Source: CAVQCX01 sp963775335 (GTDB lineage Bacteria; Pseudomonadota; Gammaproteobacteria; Chromatiales; Chromatiaceae). Taken from it: DNA of 64,000 nt. The notes under the pieces were generated by a model, which saw only the letters and a list, made by a program, of their open reading frames with translations, searched no databases and was not told the DNA's origin. The stretch lies in assembly GCA_963775335.1 (NCBI GenBank), contig CAVZIJ010000003.1, forward strand, positions 2,170,001-2,234,000, given 5' to 3'. Below are positions 42,031 to 52,250 of the stretch, piece after piece. The translations under genes and the position numbers were made by a program. Positions within the stretch are counted from its first letter, which is position 1. Each line of letters starts with the position of its first letter.

Positions 42031-45000
42031 TCAGCGGTCCACCAGACAGCAGGTCTTCCACACGAGGAAGACCGCGGGGATCACAATCAGGGTCAGAACG
42101 GTGGCGCTGAGCATGCCGCCGACCATGGGGGCGGCGATCCGGCGCATGACCTCCGAGCCGGTACCTCCGCCGAGCATGATGGGGAGCAGGCCCGCGATGA
42201 TCGCCGCGACGGTCATCATGATCGGCCGCACCCGCAGCAGGGCGCCCTCGACGACCGCTTCCCGGATCTCGGCCCGGCCCGGGTGGTGCATTCGCCCCCC
42301 CGCATGCGTATGCCTTTCCAGGGCCTGGTTCAGGTATACCAGCATGACCACTCCGATCTCCACCGCCACGCCGGCCAGGGCGATGAAGCCGACCCCCACT
42401 GCCACCGACAGGTTGTAGTGGAGCAGGTACAGGAGCCAGAGCCCGCCCACGAGCGCCATGGGCAGGGTACCCATGATGATCAGCACCTCGCTCAGTCTGC
42501 GAAAGCTCAGATAGAGCAAGAGCATGATGATCGCCAAGGTAATCGGCAACACCAAGATGAGCCGTTTCTTGGCACGCACCATGTACTCGTACTGGCCCGA
42601 CCACTCGATGGAGTAGCCGGCGGGCAGCTGGACCTCCTTGGCCACCCGCTGGCGGGCCTCCTGAACATAGGAGCCCACGTCTCGGCCCTTGATGTCGATG
42701 AAGGTCCAGCCGTTGGGCCGGGCGTTCTCGCTCTTGATCATGGCGGGACCGTCCTCGACGCGCACGTTGGCCACCTCTCCGAGGGGAATGCGCGCCCCGC
42801 GCGGGGTGACAATGGGCAGGTTGCGCAGCCGCTCCACCGAGTTGCGCAGATCCCGCGGGTAACGCATGTTGATCGGGTAGCGCTCCAGCCCCTCGACCGA
42901 GGTGCCCACGTTCATGCCACCTACGGCAGTACGGATCACATCCTGGACGTCCGAGATGTTGAGCCCGTAGCGGGCAGCCGCCAAACGATCTATGTCCATG
43001 ACGACATAGCGTCCCCCCGCGACCCGCTCGGAGTAGGCCGAGGCAGTGCCGGGCACCTCCTGCACGACCTGTTCGATGCGGGTGCCGATCTTCTGGATCA
43101 CCTTGAGGTCGGGGCCGGCGACCTTGACCCCGACGGGGGTCTTGATGCCGGTGGCCAGCATGTCGATCCGGGTCTTGATCGGCATCACCCAGGCATTGGT
43201 CAGGCCCGGAAAGTGCACGCGCTGGTCCAGCTCCTGGATCAGCCGCTCGGTGGTCATGCCCGGGCGCCATTGGTCTCGAGGCTTGAGCTTGATGGTCGTC
43301 TCTATCATGGTAAGGGGGGCGGGATCCGTGGCGGTGTCGGCCCGACCCACCTTGCCGAACACCCGCTCCACCTCCGGCACGGTGCGGATCAGCTTGTCAG
43401 TCTGCTGAAGCAGCTGCTCGGCCTTGCCGATGGAGATCCCGGGGAAGGTCGTCGGCATGTACATCAGGTCGCCCTCGTCCAGGCTCGGCATGAACTCCGA
43501 GCCCAACTGAGTGACCGGCCAGAGTCCGACCACCATCAGTACCAGACAGACCGCGAGTACGGTCTTCGGTGCCCGCAGCACCAGGCCGATGAGGGGCTTG
43601 TACAAGGCGATCAGCACGCGGTTAACGGGATTCTTGTGCTCCGGGGTGATATGCCCGCGGATGAAGAAGCCCATGAGCACCGGCACCAGGGTGACCGACA
43701 GCCCCGCTGCGGCGGCCATGGCATAGGTCTTGGTGAACGCCAGGGGCGCGAACAGCCTCCCCTCCTGGGCCTCCAGGGTAAACACCGGCAGGAAGCTCAG
43801 GGTGATGATCAAGAGAGAGAAAAACAGCGGCGGCCCGACCTCCAACGTGGCCTCGCGCACGATTCGCCAACGATTCTCCGCGGTCAGCGCCTCGCGCTCG
43901 ATATGCTTGTGCAGGTTCTCGATCATCACGATGGCGGCGTCCACCATGGCGCCGATGGCGATCGCGATCCCACCCAGCGACATGATGTTGGCGTTGATGC
44001 CCTGCTCGTGCATGATGACGAAGGCCGCCAGGATACCGATCGGCAGGCTGACGATGGCCACGAGCGCCGAGCGCAGGTGGAACAGGAACACCAGACAGAC
44101 GAGTGCCACCACGAGGAACTCTTCCACCAGCTTGTGGCCCAGGGTGTCCACGGCCCGCTCGATGAGACCTGAGCGATCATAGGTGGGGACAATCTCCACC
44201 CCCTTGGGCAGGCCCTTCTTCAGCTCTTCAAGCCTTTTCTTGACCCCCGCGATGGTGCTCAGGGCGTTCTCCCCGTAGCGCATCACCACGATGCCGCCGA
44301 CCACCTCGCCCTCGCCGTCCAGCTCGGCAATGCCGCGGCGCATCTCGGGACCCAGCCGGACCTCCGCTACGTCTTTGAGCAGCACGGGGGTACCCTGCTG
44401 ATTGACCGTCAGGGGGATGTTGCGCAGATCGTCCAGCTTCTGGATGTAGCCGGTGGCGCGCACCATGTACTCGGCCTCGGCCAGCTCGATCACCGAGCCG
44501 CCCACCTCCTGGTTGGCGCGCTCGATGGCCGAGCGCACCTTCTCGAGCGGCAGCCCGTAGGCACGCAGCCGATCCGGATCGACGACCACCTGGTACTGCT
44601 TGACCATGCCGCCCACGGTGGCCACTTCGGAGACTCCGGGAACGGTCTGAAGCTCATACTTGAGGAACCAGTCCTGGATCGAGCGTAGCTGTGAGATGTC
44701 GTGCCGGCCGCTACGGTCGACGAGGGCGTACTCGTATACCCACCCGACCCCCGTGGCGTCCGGCCCGAGCGCGGGGTGCGCCGACGGCGGCAACCGCGGC
44801 GCCACCTGGCTCAGGTACTCCAGCACCCGGGAGCGGGCCCAGTAAAGGTCGGTCCCGTCCTTGAAGATGACGTAGACGTAAGAATCATTGAAATACGAGT
44901 AACCGCGCACTGTGACCGCACCGGGCACCGCCAGCATGGCCGTGGTGAGGGGATAGGTGACCTGGTCCTCGACCACCCGCGGGGCCTGGCCCGGGTAGCT

Positions 45001-45153
45001 GGTCTTGATGATCACCTGCACATCGGACAGGTCCGGAATGGCGTCCAAGGGGGTGCTTTTGAGCGAGTACAGGCCCCAGGCCCCCAGCAGCAGGGTCAGA
45101 ATCACCACCAGAAAGCGGTTGCCGAGGGACCACTGAATCAGTTTGCCGATCAT
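42031..45153 (-). CDS. cusA: copper/silver RND efflux pump, inner-membrane transporter
   Basis: About 1040 residues from ATG 45151-45153 (MIGKLIQWSLGNRFLVV), the usual HME-RND start. Proton relay acids are in IAIGAMVDAAIVMIENLHK (helix 4). The three methionines that bind Cu(I)/Ag(I) in E. coli CusA have counterparts in EGDLMYMPTTFPGI, PLTMIETTIKLKP and IDMLATGIKTPVG, which supports monovalent rather than zinc/cobalt transport. It exports metal from periplasm and cytoplasm through CusB and CusC. The gene is last in a minus-strand operon, 10 bases after cusB. Confidence 0.93.
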   Translation of the reverse strand: MIGKLIQWSLGNRFLVVILTLLLGAWGLYSLKSTPLDAIPDLSDVQVIIKTSYPGQAPRVVEDQVTYPLTTAMLAVPGAVTVRGYSYFNDSYVYVIFKDGTDLYWARSRVLEYLSQVAPRLPPSAHPALGPDATGVGWVYEYALVDRSGRHDISQLRSIQDWFLKYELQTVPGVSEVATVGGMVKQYQVVVDPDRLRAYGLPLEKVRSAIERANQEVGGSVIELAEAEYMVRATGYIQKLDDLRNIPLTVNQQGTPVLLKDVAEVRLGPEMRRGIAELDGEGEVVGGIVVMRYGENALSTIAGVKKRLEELKKGLPKGVEIVPTYDRSGLIERAVDTLGHKLVEEFLVVALVCLVFLFHLRSALVAIVSLPIGILAAFVIMHEQGINANIMSLGGIAIAIGAMVDAAIVMIENLHKHIEREALTAENRWRIVREATLEVGPPLFFSLLIITLSFLPVFTLEAQEGRLFAPLAFTKTYAMAAAAGLSVTLVPVLMGFFIRGHITPEHKNPVNRVLIALYKPLIGLVLRAPKTVLAVCLVLMVVGLWPVTQLGSEFMPSLDEGDLMYMPTTFPGISIGKAEQLLQQTDKLIRTVPEVERVFGKVGRADTATDPAPLTMIETTIKLKPRDQWRPGMTTERLIQELDQRVHFPGLTNAWVMPIKTRIDMLATGIKTPVGVKVAGPDLKVIQKIGTRIEQVVQEVPGTASAYSERVAGGRYVVMDIDRLAAARYGLNISDVQDVIRTAVGGMNVGTSVEGLERYPINMRYPRDLRNSVERLRNLPIVTPRGARIPLGEVANVRVEDGPAMIKSENARPNGWTFIDIKGRDVGSYVQEARQRVAKEVQLPAGYSIEWSGQYEYMVRAKKRLILVLPITLAIIMLLLYLSFRRLSEVLIIMGTLPMALVGGLWLLYLLHYNLSVAVGVGFIALAGVAVEIGVVMLVYLNQALERHTHAGGRMHHPGRAEIREAVVEGALLRVRPIMMTVAAIIAGLLPIMLGGGTGSEVMRRIAAPMVGGMLSATVLTLIVIPAVFLVWKTCCLVDR

Positions 45154-45163
45154 GGCGGTGTCC

Positions 45164-46762
45164 TCAGGGCTGGCGCCGCTCGATGGCACTGACCGTGTAG
45201 CCGTGCTCGTCGCGCTGCAGCTCGAAGGTCACCGGGTCGCCGGCGGCCAGCCCCTCGAGACTCACCCCGGCCTTGACGCGGAAGTCCATGGTCATTGACG
45301 GCCAGCCGATCGCCTCGATGGGCTCGTGCTGCATGGTCAAGCTGTGCTTCTCGGGATCAAGCGCCTTGATCACCCCCTTGCCGGCGACCTTGTCCGGCTC
45401 CTCGACCACGTGGGAGGCGGCGTCGGACATACGCAGGATGCTCGCCCTGAGACTGGCCTCGGAGTCGATCAGGAACTGCCCGGAGGTGACCACCCGGTCA
45501 TCCTCGCGTAAGCCGGCGAGGATCTCCACGGAGTCGCCCGACTCCACGCCCGCCTTGACCGCCCGGGGCTCGAAGTGCCCGTGGCCGAGGTCGAGGATTA
45601 CCCGATCCTGGATGCCGGTGCGGATCAACGCCTCCCGCGGCACCGTGAGGGCGTCCTTTTGCGGCTCGCCGTAGATCGTGACCTCGGCGTACATGTTGGG
45701 CTTCAGGACCTCTTGCGGATTAGGGAATTTCAGGCGTGCCCGCAAGGTGCGGGTGACCGGGTCCAGGCTCGGATAGACGAACTCGACATGGCCCTTCCAC
45801 AGCCGGCCGGGCAGGTACGACAGGCGCACCTCCGCGGGCTCACCGACCTTGACCCATTCCGCCTGGCTCTCGAAGACCTCGGCGAGCAGCCAGACGCTGG
45901 AGAGGTCTGCCAGCATCATGACCTCGGTGGCCGGCTTGACGTACATACCCTGGCGTACATTGAGCTGGGCGACGATGCCGTCCTGGGATGCATAGACTTT
46001 GAGCACCTGGCTTACCTTGCGGGTCTTGCGCAGCTGCTCGATCTGGTCCTCGGAGACCCCCAGGGCGGCCAGCCGGTCCCGCGAGGCCCCGGCCAGGCCC
46101 ACACTGCTCGAGGACAGGGCCTGGAGATATTCCTCCTCGGCATTGACCAGAGTGGGCGAGTAGAGCTTGAACAGCAGGTCGCCACGCTTGACCGGCTCGC
46201 CCTCGGACTTGGCCGTCAGCTGCTCGATCCAGCCGTCGGTGCGCAGGTGCACATGGCTGAGCAACTGCTCGTCGAAATCTACATAGGCGACGGTGTCGAT
46301 ACGCCGCCGCAGAGTCCCCCTTTTCACAAGCGCAGTGCGTACACCCATGTTTTCCACCACGGCGGGCGAGATCTGTACCTGCACTCCCCCTTGCTCGTAG
46401 ACCGGCACATAGTCCATGCCCATCTCGTCTTTCATGGGATGGTCCGAGGTGATGGTCGGGTTCATGGGGTTGCGGTAGTAGAGAATCTTGCGCTCTCCCC
46501 CAGCCTCGGTACTGCCCCCCTTCACCAGGACCAGCTGCATGCCGCAGATCGGGCATTTGCCAGGCTCGTGGCGGATGATCTGCGGGTGCATGGGGCAGAC
46601 GTAGGTGGGCAATGTCTCGTCGGCGGCGTGGCCGGCGGCCGCTTGTTCTTTTGCCGGGCCCTCGGCCTTGAAGGGATGGGTCTCGGTGATGGCCAGCTCG
46701 ACGGCCAGCGCCGTGACAGCGACCAGGCCCAGCACGGCCGTGAGCAAGCGCAATCGGCTCAT
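45164..46762 (-). CDS. cusB: CusB-type membrane fusion protein with N-terminal metal-binding and C-terminal CusF-like domains
   Basis: 532 residues. An N-terminal anchor (LLTAVLGLVAVTALAVELAI) is followed by a heavy-metal-binding domain YVCPMHPQIIRHEPGKCPICGMQLV, described by its C-P-M-H and C-P-I-C-G-M cores. The adaptor core comprises barrel-sandwich hybrid, hairpin and beta-barrel (about 120-420). The C-terminal about 80 residues (VIKALDPEKHSLTMQHEPIE, IGWPSMTMDFRV) match the periplasmic chaperone CusF with its W and MTM copper ligands. Adaptor and chaperone are thus on one chain. Bridges CusA and CusC. It overlaps the cusC stop by 4 bases. Confidence 0.93.
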   Translation of the reverse strand: MSRLRLLTAVLGLVAVTALAVELAITETHPFKAEGPAKEQAAAGHAADETLPTYVCPMHPQIIRHEPGKCPICGMQLVLVKGGSTEAGGERKILYYRNPMNPTITSDHPMKDEMGMDYVPVYEQGGVQVQISPAVVENMGVRTALVKRGTLRRRIDTVAYVDFDEQLLSHVHLRTDGWIEQLTAKSEGEPVKRGDLLFKLYSPTLVNAEEEYLQALSSSSVGLAGASRDRLAALGVSEDQIEQLRKTRKVSQVLKVYASQDGIVAQLNVRQGMYVKPATEVMMLADLSSVWLLAEVFESQAEWVKVGEPAEVRLSYLPGRLWKGHVEFVYPSLDPVTRTLRARLKFPNPQEVLKPNMYAEVTIYGEPQKDALTVPREALIRTGIQDRVILDLGHGHFEPRAVKAGVESGDSVEILAGLREDDRVVTSGQFLIDSEASLRASILRMSDAASHVVEEPDKVAGKGVIKALDPEKHSLTMQHEPIEAIGWPSMTMDFRVKAGVSLEGLAAGDPVTFELQRDEHGYTVSAIERRQP

Positions 46763-48135
46763 CGCATACCTCCCGCAAGATAAAGGAGCCCGGCCTGGGC
46801 TTTGGCCCGATCGACCGCGAGGCGCAGGGCCTCCAGCCGCGTATCCAGCTCGGCGATCCTGGCTCGCATCAGTGAGTTGAAGTCGCCCCGATCGCTCTGG
46901 TATGCGTTCAGGGCCGCCTCCCTGTTCTCGCGGGCACGCGGGATGAGCGCCCTGCGATAGTGCTGCAGGCGCTCGCCATCCCGACTCCAGGAGGCATAGG
47001 TCTCGTCGAGCGTGCGCCTGAGCTCGCGCAGCCGATCGTCCCGCGTACGCATGGCCGCTTCGGCCTCATGGCGGCTCGCAGCCAAACGCCGGTCCTGGCG
47101 ATTGCCCGGGAACAGCGGCAGATCGACCGTCACCATCACCGAGAGCAGGTCCGCCCGCTCGGTCCCGACGGACGCCAACTGGTTGTTGAGCACGCCGTAG
47201 TTGGGGTAGGAGATGCCCTGCTGGCCCAGCCAGGTTCGAGCGATGCCGAGCGTGCGCTGCGCCTCGTTAGTCCCGGGGGGCGCATTGCGACCCGCCCGGG
47301 CCCCGTAGGACAGATCCAGCATCCAGCGCGGCTTGTACGCCGCGCGGGCCACGGCCACCCCTTCGTCGCCCGCCTCGACCCGGGCGCTCTCGGCCTGGAT
47401 GAGCGGATGCTGCTCCAAGGCCCGGACCAGCTCGGCGTGACCGAGTACCGGCGGCAGCTTGGGCAGGTCCCGCGGCAGCGGCTCGGCCGCCCGGTCCGAG
47501 CCCACCCAGCGCCCGAGGTCCGCCCGCGCCCGGTCCTCCGCGGTGCGGATCTCCAGGGCCCGGTCCTTGAGTCGCTCCAGCTCCAGATCCGCCTGGACCA
47601 CGTCCTGCTGGTTGCCGTTGCCTGACGCATAGTGCGCCTGAGTGATGGTCACCAGCTGACCGAACAGCTTGAGGCTCTTGTCCACCACCTGGGCCGCCTG
47701 GGCCCAATAATAGGCCTCCAGCCAGGCCTGACGGACGGACTTGAGGACCTCCAGGCCCCGCGCATCCCCTGAGTCGCCCTCGGCTTCGGCCAGGCGCGCA
47801 GTGCGCCGCGACCGGTGCGCCAGGGTGTCCCCGGGCGGAAACGACTGCTGGAGCCCGATCTGGAGTTGGGTCATGGGCTCCTGATCGAGGTTGAAGGTGT
47901 CCGTGGGCAGGCTGATCACGCCAAGCTTGAGCTTGGGGTCGCTCAGCTGGCCATCGGCGACTGCCTGCTCTTCCAGGGCCTTCTGCTTCTCCTGCAGCGC
48001 CGTCTGGCCGGGCTCGTTGCGCCCCGCCGCGGCCTCGGCCGCCGCAAGCGTCAGCTCGGCCCGCGCCGCCCCGAGGACCCCCAATAGCACCACGCCTGCC
48101 CCAACTCGGAGCACAGAGAGACTGATCAATTGCAT
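46759..48135 (-). CDS. cusC: CusC-type outer-membrane efflux protein (TolC family)
   Basis: 458 residues from ATG 48133-48135, at which a signal peptide begins (QLISLSVLRVGAGVVLLGVLGAARA). The mature part has the two-fold TolC/OEP helical repeat with long amphipathic helices (for example SVRQAWLEAYYWAQAAQVVD and ELRRTLDETYASWSRDGERL). It forms the outer-membrane channel of the CusABC pump. No lipobox Cys is visible, unlike E. coli CusC. The rest of the frame upstream of this ATG is not protein-like. The symbol follows operon context. Confidence 0.85.
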   Translation of the reverse strand: MQLISLSVLRVGAGVVLLGVLGAARAELTLAAAEAAAGRNEPGQTALQEKQKALEEQAVADGQLSDPKLKLGVISLPTDTFNLDQEPMTQLQIGLQQSFPPGDTLAHRSRRTARLAEAEGDSGDARGLEVLKSVRQAWLEAYYWAQAAQVVDKSLKLFGQLVTITQAHYASGNGNQQDVVQADLELERLKDRALEIRTAEDRARADLGRWVGSDRAAEPLPRDLPKLPPVLGHAELVRALEQHPLIQAESARVEAGDEGVAVARAAYKPRWMLDLSYGARAGRNAPPGTNEAQRTLGIARTWLGQQGISYPNYGVLNNQLASVGTERADLLSVMVTVDLPLFPGNRQDRRLAASRHEAEAAMRTRDDRLRELRRTLDETYASWSRDGERLQHYRRALIPRARENREAALNAYQSDRGDFNSLMRARIAELDTRLEALRLAVDRAKAQAGLLYLAGGMR

Positions 48136-48327
48136 GTTGGACCCTCCCGGGCCCCCCGCACCCGGCGGCGGGTACCCGATCCACCCATACGTCCGAGTAA
48201 CCGGCCGGGCGGCGGCCAAACGCCCTGAGGCGACCAGCGGCCCAAGCCGATGAGATGCAGGCACTTGCCCGTCCGACGGCAAGCCCCGCCCAGAATGATG
48301 CGGAGACAGGGCGCCTGCGCGCGAATG

Positions 48328-48684
48328 TCAGACGGTCGAGCGGGGAGGCTTGAGCTCGACGGGGGGAAAGGGGCCCACCAGACTGGCGAGCCGATGACCG
48401 GCGAACACGGGCAACGCCGGAAACACCGGCACCGAGAGTCCGGACGGGACGGTAAAGACGCCGAAATGCCAACAGCCGCTGCAACCGCCGCAGCCACGAC
48501 ACAAATGGGAGTCTTGATGACAGCCGGGATGGTGAGCCTGACAGGATGCTGCGGCGGCGTGCGGGCAGCAGGGGTGAGCATGCCCGTGCACGCACCGGGT
48601 CAGCACGACACCCCCGATGCCGGGCCAGGGCGCCAGCGCAAGGGCCAGCGCCAGCAGAAGCGATAGCCAGCGGCGATCTCTCAT
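48328..48684 (-). CDS. Cys/His-rich exported protein, first gene of the cus operon
   Basis: 118 residues from ATG 48682-48684. The signal peptide is RWLSLLLALALALAPWPGIG. A central segment very rich in Cys and His follows (RCVHGHAHPCCPHAAAASCQ, AHHPGCHQDSHLCRGCGGCSG), about 10 Cys and 9 His in 45 residues, then a hydrophobic/proline-rich tail. It is 192 bases upstream of cusC on the same strand, so it probably binds copper or silver in the periplasm, as a sponge or donor for CusB. Small proteins of this kind are often annotated as unknown in metal-resistance operons. No family assigned. Confidence 0.7.
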   Translation of the reverse strand: MRDRRWLSLLLALALALAPWPGIGGVVLTRCVHGHAHPCCPHAAAASCQAHHPGCHQDSHLCRGCGGCSGCWHFGVFTVPSGLSVPVFPALPVFAGHRLASLVGPFPPVELKPPRSTV

Positions 48685-49082
48685 TCGCACGGACTCGCAC
48701 CCACCTAATTGGGGCCAGGAGGGAACCACCAGCGAACGTAGTCCGCCTTCGGGTGTCTGTCAATCCAAAAGGACCCCGGTACGGGCCGGTCCGGGGCACA
48801 GGCTATGCGTGTAAAGGTGCCGGGTCACGGTGTTGTCGCCGAGTCCTGTATGATAGCGATGCCCGAAGGGACCCGCCGAGCCCTGATGCCCCCGCGAGGA
48901 GAGGCCCGATCGAGACAGCCTCGTTGCTCGGCCCGAGATCCATCGAAAAGACCGAGCCAGTACCCGCCCTGCGGGCTGCCGGACATCTTTCGCACCGGAG
49001 CCCTTGCGCAGACGACCGACCCGGGTCGGGTCCTTGAGAAAGCATTCGAATTTCGAAACACACGCACAAAACGGAGCCCGGT
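48685..49082. other. 398-base divergent intergenic region
   Basis: This region lies between the cus operon (minus) and ppdK (plus). No additional gene is supported. A CueR-like or CusR-like operator would be expected on the cus side, but I could not identify a convincing copper-box palindrome. Confidence 0.5.
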
Positions 49083-51863
49083 ATGACCGATACAAGAAAG
49101 TTCATCTATGCATTCGAAGACGGAGACGGCAAGAACAAGATGCTGCTCGGCGGTAAGGGTGCCAACCTCTGCGAAATGACACAGATCGGGCTGAACGTGC
49201 CGCCCGGGTTCGTCATCACCACCGAGGCGTGCCTGACCTATCTCGCCGACCCCAACGACGAACTGCCCCCCGGCGTGATGGACGAGGTGCGCGAGCAGAT
49301 GCGCAACCTGGAGCAGAAGACCGGTAAAAAGTTCGGCGGCGCCTCCAACCCCCTGCTGGTCTCGGTGCGCTCGGGCTCGGCCATGTCCATGCCCGGCATG
49401 ATGGACACCATCCTGAACCTGGGTCTGAATTTCGACACCCTCAAGGGCCTGATCGCGGAGAGCGGCAACGAGCGTTTCGCCTACGACGCCTATCGCCGCT
49501 TCATCCAGCTGTTCGGCAAGGTGGCCCTGGGCGTGAAGGACGAGGCCTTCGACGAGGAGTTCGATGCGGTCAAGGACAAGGCCGGCGTCACCGCCGACGT
49601 CAACCTCTCGGCCCGCGACCTGCGCGAGGTCTCCGACCGCTTCCTCGAAGTGGTCGAGCGCGAGACCGGCCATCCGTTCCCGGAAGATCCGATGGAGCAG
49701 TTGGAGATCGCCATCAAGGCGGTGTTCAACTCCTGGAGCGGCAAGCGCGCCGTCGACTACCGCCGCCAGTTCAATATCACCCCGGCCATGGCCAACGGCA
49801 CCGCGGTCAACGTGGTCACCATGGTGTTCGGAAACCTGGGCGACGACTCCGCTACCGGCGTGGGCTTCACGCGCTACCCGGACACCGGCGAGAATCGCCT
49901 CTTCGGCGAGTACCTGACGAATGCCCAGGGCGAGGACGTGGTGGCGGGCATCCGCACCCCCAAGTCGATCGACGCCCTGCACGAGGAGATGCCGGAGCTC
50001 TACCGCGAGCTCCAGGAGCTGCGCAGCCGGCTTGAGACCCACTACAAGGAAGTGCAGGACTTCGAGTTCACCATCGAGAAGGGTCGCCTCTACTGCCTGC
50101 AGACCCGCAACGGCAAGATGAACACCACCGCGCTGGTGCGCACCTCGGTGGAGATGGTCCGAGAAGGCCTGATGGACAAGCGCCAGGCGCTGCTGCGCAT
50201 CCACCCGGACATGCTCGAGCAGCTGCTCTTCCCGCGCCTCGATCCCGGTGCCAAGGCCAAGCCGCTGGCGAAGGGCCTGCCGGCCTCCCCGGGAGCCGCC
50301 GTCGGTCGGGCCGTGTTCGACGCCGACCGCGCCGAGCAGATGGGCCGCACCGGCGAGCGGGTGATTCTGGTGCGCGAGGAGACCAAGCCCGAGGATATCC
50401 ATGGCTTCTTCGCTTCGCAGGGGATACTGACCTCCCGCGGCGGCAAGACGTCCCACGCCGCCGTGGTGGCCCGCGGCATGGGCAAGCCCTGCGTCGCCGG
50501 CGCGGAAGGCATTGTTGTGGACGTGCACATGCGCAAGGCGTTCATCGGCGACGCCACCATCAGCGAGGGCGACATCCTCACCATCGACGGCACCAGCGGC
50601 AACGTCTACCTGGGCGCCGTGCCCATGAAGGCGGCCGACTTCTCCGGCGAGCTCGAGACACTGCTCGCCTGGGCGGACGAGGTCGCCCGCCTGAAGGTCA
50701 TGGCGAACGCGGACACCCCGGACGACGCCGCACGCGCCGTCAAGTTCGGGGCCCAGGGTATAGGCCTGTGCCGGACCGAGCGCATGTTCAACTCCCAGGA
50801 GCGGCTGCCCGTAGTGGTGGAGATGATCCTGGCCGAGGACGCTCCGGCCCGGCAGGCGGCGCTCGACAAGCTGCTGCCGATCCAGCGTAGCGACTTCAAG
50901 GGAATGCTCAAGGCCATGGCCCCGCGCCCGGTGACCGTACGCCTGCTCGATCCGCCGATCCACGAGTTCCTGCCCACCGAGCAGCAGCTCGTCGATGAGC
51001 TGGATCAGTTGGAGCACCTGCGCGACACCGTGCTGGGCATGAACGTGCTCTCCGACACCATAGAGTTCATGTACCGCACCGCCGACACCCACCCGCAGGT
51101 CACGCACCTGGCCGATCCACGGCTGGTGGACGAGGCGATCGAGCGCAAACGGACCATGCTCCAGAAGGTGCGCGCGCTCTCCGAGGTGAACCCCATGCTG
51201 GGCCACCGCGGCGTACGCCTGGGCATCACGTTCCCCGAGATCTACGCGATGCAGATCAGGGCTGTGTTGGAGGCAGCGGCCGAGTGCATCAAGGACGGCA
51301 TCGAGGTACATCCCGAGATCATGGTGCCCCAGGTCTGCACCGTTCAGGAGCTCTGCCGGGTCAAGCAGATCGTGGACTCGGTCAAGAAGGCGGTAGAGTC
51401 CTACTATGGCGTCGAGCTCAACTTCAAGTTCGGGTCCATGCTGGAGGTGGTGCGCGCCTGTATGCGGGCGGAGTCCCTGGCCCACGAGGCCGAGTTCTTT
51501 TCCTTCGGCACCAACGACCTCACCCAGGCGGCCTTCTCGTTCTCCCGCGAGGACGCGGAGAACAAGTTCCTGCCCATGTACAATGAGAAGGACATCCTCG
51601 AGGACAACCCGTTCGAGGTACTCGACGTCAAGGGCGTGGGCAAGCTGATGTCGCTGGCCGTGGACTTCGGCCGCAGGACCCGCCCGGACATGAAGGTCGG
51701 CATCTGCGGCGAGCACGGCGGCCACCCGGCCTCCATCCGCTTCTGCCACTCCATCGGCCTGACCTACGTCTCCTGCTCGGGACCCCGCGTGCCCATCGCG
51801 CGGCTCGCCGCGGCCCACGCGGCTCTTGACGAGACGGAGAAGGCCGGGATCCAGTCGATGTAA
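49083..51863 (+). CDS. ppdK: pyruvate, phosphate dikinase
   Basis: 926 residues, a little longer than the usual 870-900. The N-terminal nucleotide-binding domain begins KFIYAFEDGDGKNKMLLGGKGANLCEMT and contains SVRSGSAMSMPGMMDTILNLG. The swivelling His domain carries the phosphorylated His in LTSRGGKTSHAAVVARGMG. The C-terminal TIM barrel ends with the catalytic Cys in ICGEHGGHP. It interconverts pyruvate, ATP and Pi with PEP, AMP and PPi. It may serve glycolysis with PPi or gluconeogenesis from the lactate and two-carbon substrates handled by other genes here. It is monocistronic with a strong terminator. Confidence 0.96.
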   Translation: MTDTRKFIYAFEDGDGKNKMLLGGKGANLCEMTQIGLNVPPGFVITTEACLTYLADPNDELPPGVMDEVREQMRNLEQKTGKKFGGASNPLLVSVRSGSAMSMPGMMDTILNLGLNFDTLKGLIAESGNERFAYDAYRRFIQLFGKVALGVKDEAFDEEFDAVKDKAGVTADVNLSARDLREVSDRFLEVVERETGHPFPEDPMEQLEIAIKAVFNSWSGKRAVDYRRQFNITPAMANGTAVNVVTMVFGNLGDDSATGVGFTRYPDTGENRLFGEYLTNAQGEDVVAGIRTPKSIDALHEEMPELYRELQELRSRLETHYKEVQDFEFTIEKGRLYCLQTRNGKMNTTALVRTSVEMVREGLMDKRQALLRIHPDMLEQLLFPRLDPGAKAKPLAKGLPASPGAAVGRAVFDADRAEQMGRTGERVILVREETKPEDIHGFFASQGILTSRGGKTSHAAVVARGMGKPCVAGAEGIVVDVHMRKAFIGDATISEGDILTIDGTSGNVYLGAVPMKAADFSGELETLLAWADEVARLKVMANADTPDDAARAVKFGAQGIGLCRTERMFNSQERLPVVVEMILAEDAPARQAALDKLLPIQRSDFKGMLKAMAPRPVTVRLLDPPIHEFLPTEQQLVDELDQLEHLRDTVLGMNVLSDTIEFMYRTADTHPQVTHLADPRLVDEAIERKRTMLQKVRALSEVNPMLGHRGVRLGITFPEIYAMQIRAVLEAAAECIKDGIEVHPEIMVPQVCTVQELCRVKQIVDSVKKAVESYYGVELNFKFGSMLEVVRACMRAESLAHEAEFFSFGTNDLTQAAFSFSREDAENKFLPMYNEKDILEDNPFEVLDVKGVGKLMSLAVDFGRRTRPDMKVGICGEHGGHPASIRFCHSIGLTYVSCSGPRVPIARLAAAHAALDETEKAGIQSM

Positions 51864-51896
51864 GTGAGCCTGGGGCCGAGCTTAGGGCCCGAAAGG

Positions 51897-51928
51897 GGCG
51901 GCAGGCAGAATGCCTGCCGCCCTTTTTC
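51897..51928 (+). terminator. intrinsic terminator of ppdK
   Basis: GGGCGGCAGGCA-gaa-TGCCTGCCGCCC is a perfect 12-base-pair stem with a three-base loop followed by TTTTT, about 33 bases after the ppdK stop. Confidence 0.93.
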
Positions 51929-52250
51929 ATCGGCGGGGCCTCGCCGAAAGGCCATCGCCTGAGGGCAGGAAAGGCCGCAGTAGACTCCGGCGCACGACCG
52001 AGCCCCGGTCTCCCCGGTAGTGTTCTTGATCGTCACCGAGGCGACGCCGCCCCATACATCGCGGCCGCGGGCTCGGGCATAATTGGGTGCGCACTTAGCT
52101 GCGGGTGCTCGCAAGCTCGAAGCGATTTTCCGACGAGCGTTTCGGACGAATTTCTGCCATAAAGGCAGGATAAGGTGGGCGACTGCCCCAACAGTCGCGG
52201 GGAACCCTGGCGTCGTCCCGGGGTCTGATTTCCGGTTAAGGGGAGGGTTC
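51929..52250. other. 322-base gap before the glycosyltransferase operon
   Basis: No gene is supported. A small hairpin CTGCC-ataaa-GGCAG at 52157-52171 lies in the probable leader of the glycosyltransferase operon. A plus-strand promoter is expected but not identified. Confidence 0.45.

Noticed and set aside
48825..51818. 997-codon minus-strand open frame
   Set aside because: Antisense of ppdK, whose match to the enzyme family is unambiguous over its full length.
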